Notes: generated by a model not told the origin, from the letters alone. Numbered from the stretch's first letter, positions 33,084 to 41,294 are shown. The stretch: 64,000 bases of DNA from Flavobacterium sp. (GCF_017744675.1 NZ_JAGIAV010000001.1:800907-864906); one strand, 5' to 3'. Numbers and translations are program-made.

Positions 33084-33857
33084 TTACCAAAAAGAAGGAA
33101 AGTTGAAAAATTCTGTTGGAGTTTGTCCTGTAAATAATTTAAAATCTTTATTAAAATGAGGCTGATCAAAGTATCCTGCATCAATTGCTAGATCGATGAG
33201 GTTTTTATTTTGTTGTTTTTGGTCGATAATTGCTTTCATTCGGATCACATTGCAGAATTGTTTTGGCGATGATCCTATTGTTTTTCTAAATCTTTTTTCG
33301 AAAGCGTCTTGACTTATAAAAAGAATATCAGCAAGTTCTTTTATTTTGACAATTCCTTTTTTGGACTGAATGATTGCGATAGCAGCAGCAATTAATTTGT
33401 CAGGCTTGTAGTTGTATAGCTTAGATAATAAAAATTGTTCTATAATGTCAATTTTTTGATTGTTGTTTTTTGCCTCGGCTAGGAGTTCTTCTATTAGTTT
33501 TATTTTTTGCTGCGGAAAAAAATTGTCCAATGAAACACTCTCTTCAAACAATTCATGGAGAGGTTCTTTAAAAAATGCAGTTGCTCCGGTTTCTTTAAAT
33601 AGAATAACCAGACTGCTTGTATTTTTAGAATATTGGATTAAACGTACAGATTTACGTATTCCAGAAATTGTAGAAACGGGTAATTTGTCGGGAAGGTTTT
33701 CTTTAATATAATTGACTTCTCCTTTACATCTAAAAGCGATTGTAAGAGAAGTGCCCGGCAAAACCCGATTAACCAATTCATCTTGACTTTCGATAATTCT
33801 GTAAGTCTTTACAAAAGGTTTTAGTGATTCTGTCGGACTGAAATCTATAATTTTCAT
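33084..33857 (-). CDS. AraC-family transcriptional regulator
   Basis: A 257-aa protein. The N-terminal sensor (KIIDFSPTESLKPFVKTYRI) is of the same type as in the regulator at 24494-25318. The C-terminal HTH pair contains IKELADILFISQDAFEKRFRK and LAIDAGYFDQPHFNKDFK, closing with FTGQTPTEFF. The -7 box TATCTTTG lies at 33894-33887 on the minus strand, 30 nt before the ATG. It is followed by the ABM-domain gene. Confidence 0.9.
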   Translation of the reverse strand: MKIIDFSPTESLKPFVKTYRIIESQDELVNRVLPGTSLTIAFRCKGEVNYIKENLPDKLPVSTISGIRKSVRLIQYSKNTSSLVILFKETGATAFFKEPLHELFEESVSLDNFFPQQKIKLIEELLAEAKNNNQKIDIIEQFLLSKLYNYKPDKLIAAAIAIIQSKKGIVKIKELADILFISQDAFEKRFRKTIGSSPKQFCNVIRMKAIIDQKQQNKNLIDLAIDAGYFDQPHFNKDFKLFTGQTPTEFFNFPSFW

Positions 33858-33927
33858 TTTGTATTTAGTTTACAATCAATGAATATCAAAGATACGGAAA
33901 ACATTTTTGGTTATTTTTAAAATAAAA

Positions 33928-33957
33928 AACGAGGTAAAAAATACCTCGTTAACATTT
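33928..33957 (-). terminator. terminator of the DUF3050 gene
   Basis: AACGAGGTA (33928-33936) and TACCTCGTT (33942-33950). On the minus strand the hairpin is followed by TTTTTTATTTT. Confidence 0.75.
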
Positions 33958-34740
33958 TTAGACCATTTCTGCTTTTAAAAGAATTTCTTCTTCAATGGCA
34001 TTCCAAAGTGCGATACGTCTTTCTAGTGCAAGAATTGAAACGTCTTCAACCTCTTTCCATTTTTGAGCATCTTCTTCGCAAAGTTCTGTAATCATCTGCA
34101 TGGCCATTGGACCGTGTTCGTCAGCATCCAATTCGATGTGTCTTTCAAAATAGTAAAGCAATTTTGCTAAATCTGTATCAGGAAGGTTTTTCTGGAAATT
34201 TTTCAATATTTGGGTAAACATACTCGGAATCAAATCCTCTCTTCCAAAAGTAAATGCAGCTGCAATTTCATGCGGTTTTCCTTCTTCGATAACTCTAAAC
34301 GTAAAATCTAAGAATGATTTGACATTCGGATGCAATGAACTTTGTTTGATGGCAACAAATATATTATGAAGCGAATGCACTTCTGATAAAAAGCTTAAAA
34401 CACCTGTTGTATCAGCTCCGCAAGCTTCCATTGCTTCTAAGTACATTTCATAATGGCTTTGTCTTCTACCGTCAATTGTTAAATCGGTTTCTTCTGCAAG
34501 AACAATTTCATTGATTAAATAACGAGTTTCAGGATTTTTAGTAGCAAACCAAGGTGTTGTTGTACAAGTAAGTTTGGCTTGTAAAGCTTTTAAAAGAGAC
34601 ATAAAATCCCAAACAGCATAAACGTGAGTTTCTAGAAAGCTGTGTAAGTGATCTATGGTTTGAATCTTATTGTATAAAGAATGGTTTAATAGTTGATCTT
34701 TTTGTGGTTGGATGCTTTTGTTTATAGCTTCGATATTCAT
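33958..34740 (-). CDS. DUF3050 protein (heme-oxygenase-like fold)
   Basis: A 260-aa all-alpha protein matching DUF3050: HLHSFLETHVYAVWDFMSLL, then LINEIVLAEETD, YLEAMEACGADT and FERHIELDADEHGPMA. The repeated Glu/His pairs (E in NEIVLAEE, H in HIELDADEHG) suit a di-metal or heme-oxygenase-like site. The function is not established. Start at 34740, 18 nt after a TATCTTTG box. Confidence 0.85.
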   Translation of the reverse strand: MNIEAINKSIQPQKDQLLNHSLYNKIQTIDHLHSFLETHVYAVWDFMSLLKALQAKLTCTTTPWFATKNPETRYLINEIVLAEETDLTIDGRRQSHYEMYLEAMEACGADTTGVLSFLSEVHSLHNIFVAIKQSSLHPNVKSFLDFTFRVIEEGKPHEIAAAFTFGREDLIPSMFTQILKNFQKNLPDTDLAKLLYYFERHIELDADEHGPMAMQMITELCEEDAQKWKEVEDVSILALERRIALWNAIEEEILLKAEMV

Positions 34741-34757
34741 TTTAAAAAATTTTGATG

Positions 34758-34765
34758 CAAAGATA
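34758..34765 (-). promoter_or_regulatory. -7 box of the DUF3050 gene
   Basis: TATCTTTG on the minus strand directly after the acyl-CoA dehydrogenase terminator hairpin. No clear TTG partner. Confidence 0.45.
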
Positions 34766-34794
34766 AAAAGCTTCTTTGTTAGAAGAAGCTTTTT
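34765..34794 (-). terminator. terminator of the acyl-CoA dehydrogenase gene
   Basis: AAAAAGCTTCT (34765-34775) and AGAAGCTTTTT (34784-34794) form an 11-bp stem with A/T-rich ends. Confidence 0.7.
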
Positions 34795-34828
34795 GTATCG
34801 ATTTTGTGTATATTTTAATAATTATCAA

Positions 34829-36007
34829 TTATTTAAAGGCAGGAATTCCTGTTACATCCATTCCGGTTATCAATAAATGAATATCATGAGTTCCTTCATA
34901 AGTAATAACGCTTTCTAGGTTCATCATGTGGCGCATGATAGAGTATTCGCCAGTAATTCCCATGCCTCCGAGCATTTGTCTTGCTTCTCGCGCAATGGTA
35001 ATGGCCATGTTTACGTTGTTGCGTTTTGCCATAGAAATCTGAGCAGTTGTTGCTCTGCCTTCATTTCTTAAAACACCTAGACGCCAAGTTAATAATTGCG
35101 CTTTTGTGATTTCGGTAATCATTTCTGCGAGTTTTTTCTGCTGTAATTGAGTTCCTCCAATTGGTTTTCCAAACTGGATTCTCTCTTTTGCATATCTTAA
35201 CGCCGTATCATAGCAATCCATAGCCGCTCCAATTGCTCCCCAAGCAATTCCGTAACGAGCTGAATCTAAACATCCAAGAGGTGCTCCTAGTCCCGATTTA
35301 TTTGGTAAAAGGTTTTCTTTTGGAACTTTTACATTATCAAAAATCAGTTCGCCTGTTGCAGATGCGCGAAGAGACCATTTATTGTGAGTTTCTGGAGTTG
35401 TAAAGCCTTCCATACCACGTTCTACAATTAAACCGTGAATACGGCCTTCTTCATTTTTAGCCCAAACAATGGCGATATCGGCAAAAGGTGCATTTGAAAT
35501 CCACATTTTGGCACCATTTAAAAGATAATGATCGCCCATATCTTTAAAATTGGTAATCATGCTCCCAGGGTCCGAGCCATGATCTGGTTCTGTTAAACCA
35601 AAACACCCAATATATTCACCTGTAGCCAGTTTTGGAAGATATTTCATTCGCTGTTCCTCATTTCCGTATTTCCAAATTGGGTACATTACCAAAGAAGATT
35701 GTACAGATGAGGTCGATCTTACACCAGAATCGCCTCTTTCAATTTCTTGCATAATCAGTCCATAAGAAATTTGATCTAATCCAGCTCCGCCATATTCAAC
35801 CGGAATATAAGGGCCAAAACCGCCTATTTCGCCAAGACCTTTAATAATTTGTTTTGGAAATTCTGCTTTTTGAGCATATTCTTCTATAATTGGAGAAACT
35901 TCTCTTTTAACCCATGCACGTGCAGATTCGCGAACTAATTTGTGTTCGTCTGTTAGCAAATCGTCTAAGTTATAGTAATCTGGAGATTGAAATAGGTCTG
36001 GTTTCAT
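34829..36007 (-). CDS. acyl-CoA dehydrogenase, glutaryl-CoA dehydrogenase-like
   Basis: A 392-aa FAD enzyme. Diagnostic segments are the N-terminal helix (DEHKLVRESARAWVKREV), YGGAGLDQISYGLIMQEIER, RSTSSVQSSLVM (characteristic of the GCDH clade), the FAD loop GCFGLTEPDHGSDPGSM, and the catalytic Glu in VITYEGTHDIH near the C-terminus. It would oxidise glutaryl-CoA in lysine/tryptophan breakdown. The ATG at 36007 is chosen: the one at 36025 lies only 3 nt from the -7 box. Monocistronic. Confidence 0.92.
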   Translation of the reverse strand: MKPDLFQSPDYYNLDDLLTDEHKLVRESARAWVKREVSPIIEEYAQKAEFPKQIIKGLGEIGGFGPYIPVEYGGAGLDQISYGLIMQEIERGDSGVRSTSSVQSSLVMYPIWKYGNEEQRMKYLPKLATGEYIGCFGLTEPDHGSDPGSMITNFKDMGDHYLLNGAKMWISNAPFADIAIVWAKNEEGRIHGLIVERGMEGFTTPETHNKWSLRASATGELIFDNVKVPKENLLPNKSGLGAPLGCLDSARYGIAWGAIGAAMDCYDTALRYAKERIQFGKPIGGTQLQQKKLAEMITEITKAQLLTWRLGVLRNEGRATTAQISMAKRNNVNMAITIAREARQMLGGMGITGEYSIMRHMMNLESVITYEGTHDIHLLITGMDVTGIPAFK

Positions 36008-36027
36008 GTTGTCTAATTTTATCAAAG

Positions 36028-36054
36028 CAAATTTACATAATAAAAATATAACAA
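36028..36054 (-). promoter_or_regulatory. promoter of the acyl-CoA dehydrogenase gene
   Basis: Minus strand TTG (36054-36052), 16 nt, TAAATTTG (36035-36028). The spacer is one short of the usual range. The ATG at 36007 follows 20 nt later. Confidence 0.55.
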
Positions 36055-36119
36055 ATAGATGTATAATTGTTATATTTATAAATGATAAAAATAAAATTAA
36101 TAGGAATTTGGGAAATTAA

Positions 36120-36153
36120 TTGTAGTTTTTTGATAATTTATGAACTATTTTTG
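36120..36153 (+). promoter_or_regulatory. promoter of the TPR/AraC regulator gene
   Basis: TTG (36120-36122), 23 nt, TATTTTTG (36146-36153), then the ATG 20 nt later. Exact consensus boxes. Confidence 0.6.
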
Positions 36154-36173
36154 AATACCAAAAATAAACTTTA

Positions 36174-37949
36174 ATGAGGCTGATTATCTCTTTTTTCTTT
36201 TTACTACTTATGTTAGGCAATGGAGTCGCACAGACTAATGGAAAGCTTACAGAAGAAAAGTACTTAGAATTACAGAATAAAATCCGATTTAGTGTAAACG
36301 GAAGTTATGATGAAGGTTTGACTTATGTTAATCAGATGCTTAAGTCTAAAAATGAGATCCATATGGCTTTTGCCTATGGAGCGGGTTCCTATTTGTATCA
36401 ATTAAAAGGAAATTCAGATAAGTCTGAAAAAATGTATAATGAAGCAGTAAAATATTTGAATAAGATCCCAGAGTCAAATGATAAAACAAAATTACAGGCC
36501 TATTTATGCAATTATAGAGGCCTTACTTACTGGAAGAGATCTAATTATGGTAAAGCCCTTAGCAGTTATCAGGAAGGAGTTAAGTTATCTTCTAAGATAA
36601 ATGATGTTGTTCAAATTATAAAATTCAAAGCAAATATTGCTTTACTAAATGAAAGTGTTGGTAATTATCAGCTATCGATAAAAATCTTAAGGCAAAATGA
36701 GCTATTTCTTGATAAGAATGAGAGTTTATATGAAAAAGAGCAGTTTCAAAATGCTAAAAGTAATACTTATAGCAATCTTGGAAATTCTTATGAAGGATAT
36801 TACAATAAAAATCGTGAAAAGACCTATTTATTAGATTCTGCAGAATATTTTTATAAAAAAAGTATTGCTTATTCGGATAAATTTATCGACAATAAAATTA
36901 CTGCTAAACTTAGTTTGGGTAATATTTATCTATTTAAAAAGGACTTTATAAATGCCGAAAAGATTTATTATGATATAGTTTTTTATGCTAAACAGGCTGA
37001 TAATGAGTCGCTGTATCAAGTTGCCAGTTATAATTTAGCAGATCTTTATTATTCAATTAAAAAATATGATAAAGCACTTGTATTTTTAAAGAAGGTAGAT
37101 TCTATTAGCGAAAAAAATAAAACGATTGATAATAGTTTTTTTAAGTCTAACTATATACAAGCCAAAATTTACAGTATAAAAAATGAGCCGGAACTGGCTT
37201 ATAAGCATTCTAAGATGTACTTAGATTCTTATGAAAAATATGAAGGAAATCTAAGAGAAGAAACTTTGGAGGTTAACTATAAACTAGGTACGGCAGATCT
37301 TGGTGCAGAGATGCTAAGCGTTCAGGAACGTTATAAATACGAGGTTTTTTGGAATAAAGCATTGAAAATATTTTATGTAATTCTGGTAATCGGAATTGTA
37401 TTTTTCCTTATCAAAAATATTAGGGATAAAAACAAAGCTCAAAAGAAAATGAATGCTTTAATTGAAGAGTTTAAAGCTAATCTAGAAAGAAAAGAGCTGG
37501 GAAAAACAGACATAGAGAAAGTCCCTGCGGAAGAAATAACTGTTGAAGTTCTAGAAAATGAAGATGTTGCTTTGAAAAAGGAAAATGCGAATTTGAGCAT
37601 TGATGAGGCTAAGGAAAATAAAATTGTAGAAAAATTACTTGCTCTAGAAGAAAAACTAGAATACTTAAATGCCGATTTTACGCTTTCATATGCAGCTAAA
37701 AAAATTAAAACCAATACAACTTATTTGTCTTATGTGGTGAATAAAAGATTTGGAAAATCTTTTAGTGAATATTCTAATGAGTTGAAAATTAATTATGTTA
37801 TTAATCAAATGATTACTAATCATTTATATCGTAAATATTCTACACAGGCAATTGCAGAAAGCGTGGGATTTAAAAATGCAGTTTCTTTTGCAAAATCATT
37901 TCGCAAAAGAACTGGAGTATCTCCAGCTCAGTTTGCGAATAATATTTAG
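36174..37949 (+). CDS. TPR membrane regulator with C-terminal AraC-type DNA-binding domain
   Basis: A 591-aa protein. The N-terminal signal/anchor (LIISFFFLLLMLGNGVAQ) precedes an extracytoplasmic array of TPRs (about residues 30-370; e.g. SNYGKALSSYQEGVKLS, AEYFYKKSIAYSD, KKYDKALVFLKKVDS). A TM helix near 394-412 (IFYVILVIGIVFFLI) and a charged cytoplasmic linker follow. The AraC-type double HTH lies at about 490-591 (LSYAAKKIKTNTTYLSYVVN, AIAESVGFKNAVSFAKSFRK, RTGVSPAQF). It is a one-component membrane-spanning regulator common in Flavobacteriia. It lies directly upstream of the peptide-secretion genes and is their most likely controller, perhaps sensing a peptide through the TPRs. Confidence 0.88.
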   Translation: MRLIISFFFLLLMLGNGVAQTNGKLTEEKYLELQNKIRFSVNGSYDEGLTYVNQMLKSKNEIHMAFAYGAGSYLYQLKGNSDKSEKMYNEAVKYLNKIPESNDKTKLQAYLCNYRGLTYWKRSNYGKALSSYQEGVKLSSKINDVVQIIKFKANIALLNESVGNYQLSIKILRQNELFLDKNESLYEKEQFQNAKSNTYSNLGNSYEGYYNKNREKTYLLDSAEYFYKKSIAYSDKFIDNKITAKLSLGNIYLFKKDFINAEKIYYDIVFYAKQADNESLYQVASYNLADLYYSIKKYDKALVFLKKVDSISEKNKTIDNSFFKSNYIQAKIYSIKNEPELAYKHSKMYLDSYEKYEGNLREETLEVNYKLGTADLGAEMLSVQERYKYEVFWNKALKIFYVILVIGIVFFLIKNIRDKNKAQKKMNALIEEFKANLERKELGKTDIEKVPAEEITVEVLENEDVALKKENANLSIDEAKENKIVEKLLALEEKLEYLNADFTLSYAAKKIKTNTTYLSYVVNKRFGKSFSEYSNELKINYVINQMITNHLYRKYSTQAIAESVGFKNAVSFAKSFRKRTGVSPAQFANNI

Positions 37950-37966
37950 CAAGGATAATTCGTGTC

Positions 37967-38107
37967 TTATGTATTTCCACCACCAGGCAATTTTTTTGGC
38001 TCGTTTATTTCAGGTTTCTCTTCATCTCCTCCTTTAATTGTTTTTTTTGCTTTTCTAGAAATTATTTCTACTTGAAAATCTTCCAATGTTAATTTGCTAT
38101 TTTTCAT
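37967..38107 (-). CDS. GG-leader precursor peptide, minus-strand copy 1 (46 aa)
   Basis: The frame reads MKNSKLTLEDFQVEIISRKA..., then KTIKGG, then an acidic 19-residue core DEEKPEINEPKKLPGGGNT and TAA. The leader has the LTxEDFQxxxIS and double-glycine pattern cut by C39-peptidase ABC exporters. It is a sister of the next peptide: the leaders agree at most positions and both cores end in GGGN. It has no cysteine, unlike the plus-strand peptides. It is too short for ordinary gene callers. Probably exported by the transporter at 41811. Function unknown. Confidence 0.72.
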   Translation of the reverse strand: MKNSKLTLEDFQVEIISRKAKKTIKGGDEEKPEINEPKKLPGGGNT

Positions 38108-38149
38108 GACTTGATTTTTTGGGTTTATTTTAAAAGTTTTAAATTCTGC

Positions 38150-38293
38150 TTAATTATTTCCACCACCTTTATATCTATTAGGATCTGTTGAATCTGTTGG
38201 ATCTTCGAACGATCCTCCTTTAATTGTTTTTTGCTCTTTTCTAGAAATTGTATCTAATTGAAAATCTTCGAATGTTAATTTGTTATTTTTCAT
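38150..38293 (-). CDS. GG-leader precursor peptide, minus-strand copy 2 (47 aa)
   Basis: It begins MKNNKLTFEDFQLDTISRKE, continues QKTIKGG, and has a 20-residue core SFEDPTDSTDPNRYKGGGNN. The leader differs from the peptide at 37967 by conservative changes only, while the cores have diverged except for the terminal GGGN. Conserved leader with variable core is the expected behaviour of exported peptides. The two genes are separated by 42 nt, so they form a small operon divergent from the VKOR gene. Confidence 0.72.
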   Translation of the reverse strand: MKNNKLTFEDFQLDTISRKEQKTIKGGSFEDPTDSTDPNRYKGGGNN

Positions 38294-38386
38294 GACTTGA
38301 ATTATTTGAATTAAAAAAAAATTAGTACTATAAATCCCTTTGTAAAATTTTTGTGAGTCTTATTGATATATAAAAGCGTATAAAAA

Positions 38387-38629
38387 ATGGATTTTTACGT
38401 GAGATTTTTGTTTGGTTTAAAAGCAGTAGAGATATTTTTTTGTAAGTTAATTCTATTAAAAAGTATACTGCTCAGATTGTTTTTCGGAGTTTTTTTTGGC
38501 TTAAGTCTTGGCTATTTTATGTCTCTTTTGCAAGCCTATTCTATGATTTTTTTCTTCAAAAATCATCTGTTTTTAGGGGTCTATTTTTCATATTTTTTAA
38601 TGTTTAGATTATTGCCTATCCAAAACTAG
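38387..38629 (+). CDS. possible small hydrophobic protein (doubtful)
   Basis: An 80-aa frame rich in Phe/Leu with two hydrophobic stretches (LKAVEIFFCKLILLKSILL and LFFGVFFGLSLGYFMSLL). No family recognised. A terminator-like hairpin starts 3 nt after the stop, which favours a transcribed gene. The composition is also what AT-rich non-coding DNA would yield. Confidence 0.3.
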   Translation: MDFYVRFLFGLKAVEIFFCKLILLKSILLRLFFGVFFGLSLGYFMSLLQAYSMIFFFKNHLFLGVYFSYFLMFRLLPIQN

Positions 38630-38631
38630 AT

Positions 38632-38675
38632 AAAAAGCAAAACCGTTAATCGAAAATAGGGTTTTGAGGCTTTTT
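38632..38675 (+). terminator. terminator-like hairpin
   Basis: AAAAAGCAAAACC pairs with GGTTTT..GCTTTTT, with a bulge on the right arm. Ends in five T. Confidence 0.55.
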
Positions 38676-38853
38676 GTATGAAAAATAAACATGTAAAGTC
38701 TTGTAATACAACAACTTGTGTGAAGCACTATACTTGGTATAATTTATAAATTGTATGTGGTATAATTAATAAAATGTGTGTGTTGGTGTGATTTTTATCA
38801 ATAAAAACTCCAATCTTTGCAGTGTAATTATGATTTAAAAACGATCAAAAACG

Positions 38854-40410
38854 ATGTTAAAACTGGTCCAAAAATTTCTACAAATTAATCGCTACTCAGA
38901 TATCAAAACTGAGTTTAAGGATCTGTTTTTGTCTCATCCAAATTATCCGAGTTTGTTTGCCATTACAGACTCGTTTGATTTGCTTTCTGTAGAGAATGCA
39001 GCAGTGAGAGTTTCGAAAGAACAGATAGAAGATTTGCCAGCTAACTTTTTGGCGTATTTTAAAGATGAATTAATATTAGTAGAAAAGATTAAAAGCGGTG
39101 TTAGAATTACAACCACAAAAAAAGGAACGCAAAAATTATCTTATGATAAATTCCTTTTAGACTGGAACGGAGTAATTGTTGCCATTGAGCCAAACAACGT
39201 AGTCGCAAGAGAGAATCTGAAAATAGAATACAATTGGTTAAAATATTTTCTGCCTCTTGCACTTCTAGCAGGATTATCTTTTTTCTATAATCGTTTTGAT
39301 TTGTTTAGCGGTTCATTTTTGGTAACATCTGTTCTGGGTTTAATTGTAAGTATATTTATTGTACAGGAGAGATGGGGAGTTAAAAACACGGTGATTTCAA
39401 AATTCTGTAATCTAAGTTCTAGTTCTTCTTGTGAATCTGTAATTAGTTTCAATGATGATATCGCAAATAGATGGATTAGTTTTTCAGATTTACCATTGTT
39501 GTTTTTTGCTTCAAGTATAATTGCCATATTGGTACAGCCTTTAAGTTCATCTGTTTTTGTTGGATTTTTAAGTCTGTTAGCCATTCCAATAATAGTTTGC
39601 TCGATTTGGATTCAAAAATTCGAGATTCAAAAATGGTGTATACTGTGTTTGGCAATATCATTTTTAATATTGGTTCAGAGTGTTGTCTGGTTTTCTTCAG
39701 ACCTCTTTACACTAAGTTTTAGCTTTAATACAGTTTTTCCATACGTTTTTTCTTTATTGCTTTTAATACCAATTTGGGCAGCAGTTAAGGTAATGATTAG
39801 AAAAATGCTTGATAATGAAAACTCTTTAAAAGAACTAAAGAAGTTTAAAAGAAATTATTCGCTATTAAATTTCTTGTCTAAAAAAGTTAAATATAACAAA
39901 GGATTTGAAGATTTAAGAGGTTTGACATTTGGTAATAAAAACGCAGGAGTTAGACTTTCTGTAATTCTTAGTCCAAGTTGCGGACATTGTTATAAAACTT
40001 TTCAAGAGGCTTTTGATTTGGTATTGAAGTTTCCAGATAAAATATTTTTGAACGTTCTTTTTAATATTAATCCAGAAAATAATGATAATCCATATAAAGC
40101 TGTTGTAGAAAGACTTTTAACAATTAATAGAACAACGCCTGGAAAAACAGTCGAAGCAATTTCAGATTGGTATATTAAAAGAATGTCACACAAAAAATGG
40201 CTTAAAAAATGGAATGTTGACTCTGTGAGCATGATGATAAATCAAGAAATTCAGAAGCAATATGATTGGTGCTCGGTAAACAATTTTAATTATACACCCA
40301 TTAAAATTGTAAATGAAAGGCTGTTTCCAAATGAATATGAATTGAATGAATTGAAATATTTCTTAAATGATTATGTAGAGGAAGTTCAAGTTTTAGAGAA
40401 AACAGCATAA
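38854..40410 (+). CDS. C39-like / VKOR / thioredoxin fusion (disulfide-forming membrane protein)
   Basis: A 518-aa protein. Residues 1-115 resemble a C39 peptidase domain (SHPNYPSLFAITDSFDLLS, then KLSYDKFLLDWNGVIVAIEP) but lack the catalytic Cys and His, so the domain could bind leader peptides without cutting. Several TM helices (about 130-320) form a VKOR domain with the loop cysteines in FCNLSSSSSCES and the active CxxC in KWCILCLA near 262-265. The C-terminal thioredoxin-like domain has SPSCGHCY near 376-379. The expected job is oxidising cysteines of the small exported peptides encoded directly downstream. It is the first plus-strand gene of the secretion operon. Confidence 0.88.
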   Translation: MLKLVQKFLQINRYSDIKTEFKDLFLSHPNYPSLFAITDSFDLLSVENAAVRVSKEQIEDLPANFLAYFKDELILVEKIKSGVRITTTKKGTQKLSYDKFLLDWNGVIVAIEPNNVVARENLKIEYNWLKYFLPLALLAGLSFFYNRFDLFSGSFLVTSVLGLIVSIFIVQERWGVKNTVISKFCNLSSSSSCESVISFNDDIANRWISFSDLPLLFFASSIIAILVQPLSSSVFVGFLSLLAIPIIVCSIWIQKFEIQKWCILCLAISFLILVQSVVWFSSDLFTLSFSFNTVFPYVFSLLLLIPIWAAVKVMIRKMLDNENSLKELKKFKRNYSLLNFLSKKVKYNKGFEDLRGLTFGNKNAGVRLSVILSPSCGHCYKTFQEAFDLVLKFPDKIFLNVLFNINPENNDNPYKAVVERLLTINRTTPGKTVEAISDWYIKRMSHKKWLKKWNVDSVSMMINQEIQKQYDWCSVNNFNYTPIKIVNERLFPNEYELNELKYFLNDYVEEVQVLEKTA

Positions 40411-40474
40411 ATTAAAAATAAGTTTTGACTTTTATGTCAAAACAAGCGGTTAACCCCAATTTAAACCTGCAATA

Positions 40475-40657
40475 ATGTTAAAGAACATTTTGAAATTGAA
40501 AGGTGCAGTAGAATTGACTGCAAATGAGCAGAAAACAATGAATGGAGATTATCCTCCTATTTGTGAAGATGGATTTAAGGCTAAAAGATGTACAGAATTT
40601 GGAACAGTGCCAGCACACTGGGATTGTATACCAAATAATTATGTTGGAAGTTGCTAA
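40475..40657 (+). CDS. Cys-containing exported peptide precursor 1 (60 aa)
   Basis: The leader is MLKNILKLKGAVELTANEQK, then TMNG; the core is DYPPICEDGF... with four Cys. The leader aligns with those of the next two peptides (MLxxIL...EQKxx) but has NG where the third has GG. Four cysteines allow two disulfides, fitting the VKOR-Trx protein encoded upstream. The mature product would be about 36 residues. Antimicrobial, signalling or redox roles are all possible; nothing in the sequence decides. Confidence 0.75.
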   Translation: MLKNILKLKGAVELTANEQKTMNGDYPPICEDGFKAKRCTEFGTVPAHWDCIPNNYVGSC

Positions 40658-40728
40658 AGGAAGAAATTTTTAAGTATCAAGTTATTAGGGATTTGAGGCT
40701 TAAACTCAAAAAATGTAAATAACCAGTT

Positions 40729-40860
40729 ATGTTAGAAAAAATTTTAAAAAGCAAAGAAACGAGAAAGCTGACAAAAAAAGAGCAGAAAAACATTTTGGCT
40801 AGTGAATATTCGCAAGAATTCAATTGTAACGATGCTGCTGTCGAAAAATATGCTTGCTAA
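40729..40860 (+). CDS. Cys-containing exported peptide precursor 2 (43 aa)
   Basis: An unannotated short frame beginning MLEKILKSKETRKLTKKEQK, then NILAS, followed by a short core EYSQEFNCNDAAVEKYAC with two Cys, ending in TAA. The MLxxILK...EQK leader matches its neighbours. The Gly-Gly position is replaced by Ala-Ser, so cleavage would be non-canonical or lost. It lies between two similar peptide genes on the same strand. Confidence 0.65.
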   Translation: MLEKILKSKETRKLTKKEQKNILASEYSQEFNCNDAAVEKYAC

Positions 40861-40911
40861 TTTTATGTTTAAGCAGTAGTAGAACTATTGCTGTATAAAA
40901 ACGGTATTAAG

Positions 40912-41103
40912 ATGTTAAAGAAAATTTTAAGCTTAGAAGATGTTCAGCTCATTAATAAAAGTGAACAGAAGACCATGCAAGGAGGAATTCCAGAATGTTG
41001 GGTTTATGCTTTAGAAGCAGGATGCTTTTTAATACCACCAGGCGAAACTTGTCCGCTAAATACGTCATCTGGTATTTGTGATACAAGTCGTCTTTGTTGT
41101 TGA
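40912..41103 (+). CDS. Cys-rich GG-leader peptide precursor 3 (63 aa)
   Basis: Starts MLKKILSLEDVQLINKSEQK, then TMQGG, with a core IPECWVYALEAGC... of six Cys ending in RLCC. It has the clearest GG leader among the plus-strand peptides. The ATG at 40912 aligns with the neighbouring leaders; the frame is open to an ATG at 40888 but those eight residues have no match. Six cysteines suggest a disulfide-locked mature peptide of about 38 residues. Confidence 0.78.
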   Translation: MLKKILSLEDVQLINKSEQKTMQGGIPECWVYALEAGCFLIPPGETCPLNTSSGICDTSRLCC

Positions 41104-41174
41104 TTTGAAGATTATAATAGTAATATAAAAATAAAGCCTTTTTAAAATTTAGTCATGTTTTTTTTAATTCGTAG

Positions 41175-41294
41175 GCGCTCGATCGTGGAACATTGAGCAA
41201 TTATCCCAACATTGATGATTGGTGTCGGGATTCTCAGGAAGTTGGCCGCTGTGTTAATTTTAATTGGTTAGGGTTAACCAGTGGCAGATCCTAG
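41175..41294 (+). pseudogene. decayed exported-peptide core without leader
   Basis: The open frame of 39 codons ALDRGTLSNYPNIDDWCRDS...RCVNFNWLGLTSGRS ends in TAG. It looks like a two-Cys peptide core, but an in-frame TAG directly precedes it and no leader is found. Upstream DNA (ATGTTTTTTTTAATTCG) gives only a 13-codon frame. The position between two peptide genes and an intact terminator 34 nt after the stop suggest a former peptide gene that lost its leader. A TTG at codon 7 is the only in-frame start. Confidence 0.45.

Larger units (their letters stand above)
38294..38853. other. divergent regulatory gap with one doubtful small ORF and a hairpin
   Basis: This 560-nt stretch separates the minus-strand peptides from the VKOR-thioredoxin gene. 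It holds a questionable 80-codon frame (38387-38629) and a terminator-like hairpin (38632-38675). AT-rich promoter DNA follows, with TATAATTTATAAATTGTATG and TGTGTGTTGGTGTG words. I found no exact TAnnTTTG box; CAATCTTTG at 38812-38820 is the nearest. Confidence 0.5.

Noticed and set aside
37852..38037. 61-codon plus-strand frame
   Set aside because: Overlaps the end of the TPR/AraC gene and is antisense to the GG-leader peptide at 37967.
40422..40443. GTTTTGAC/GTCAAAAC hairpin as a terminator after the VKOR gene
   Set aside because: No T-run follows it; the downstream peptide gene is probably on the same transcript, so processing is as likely.
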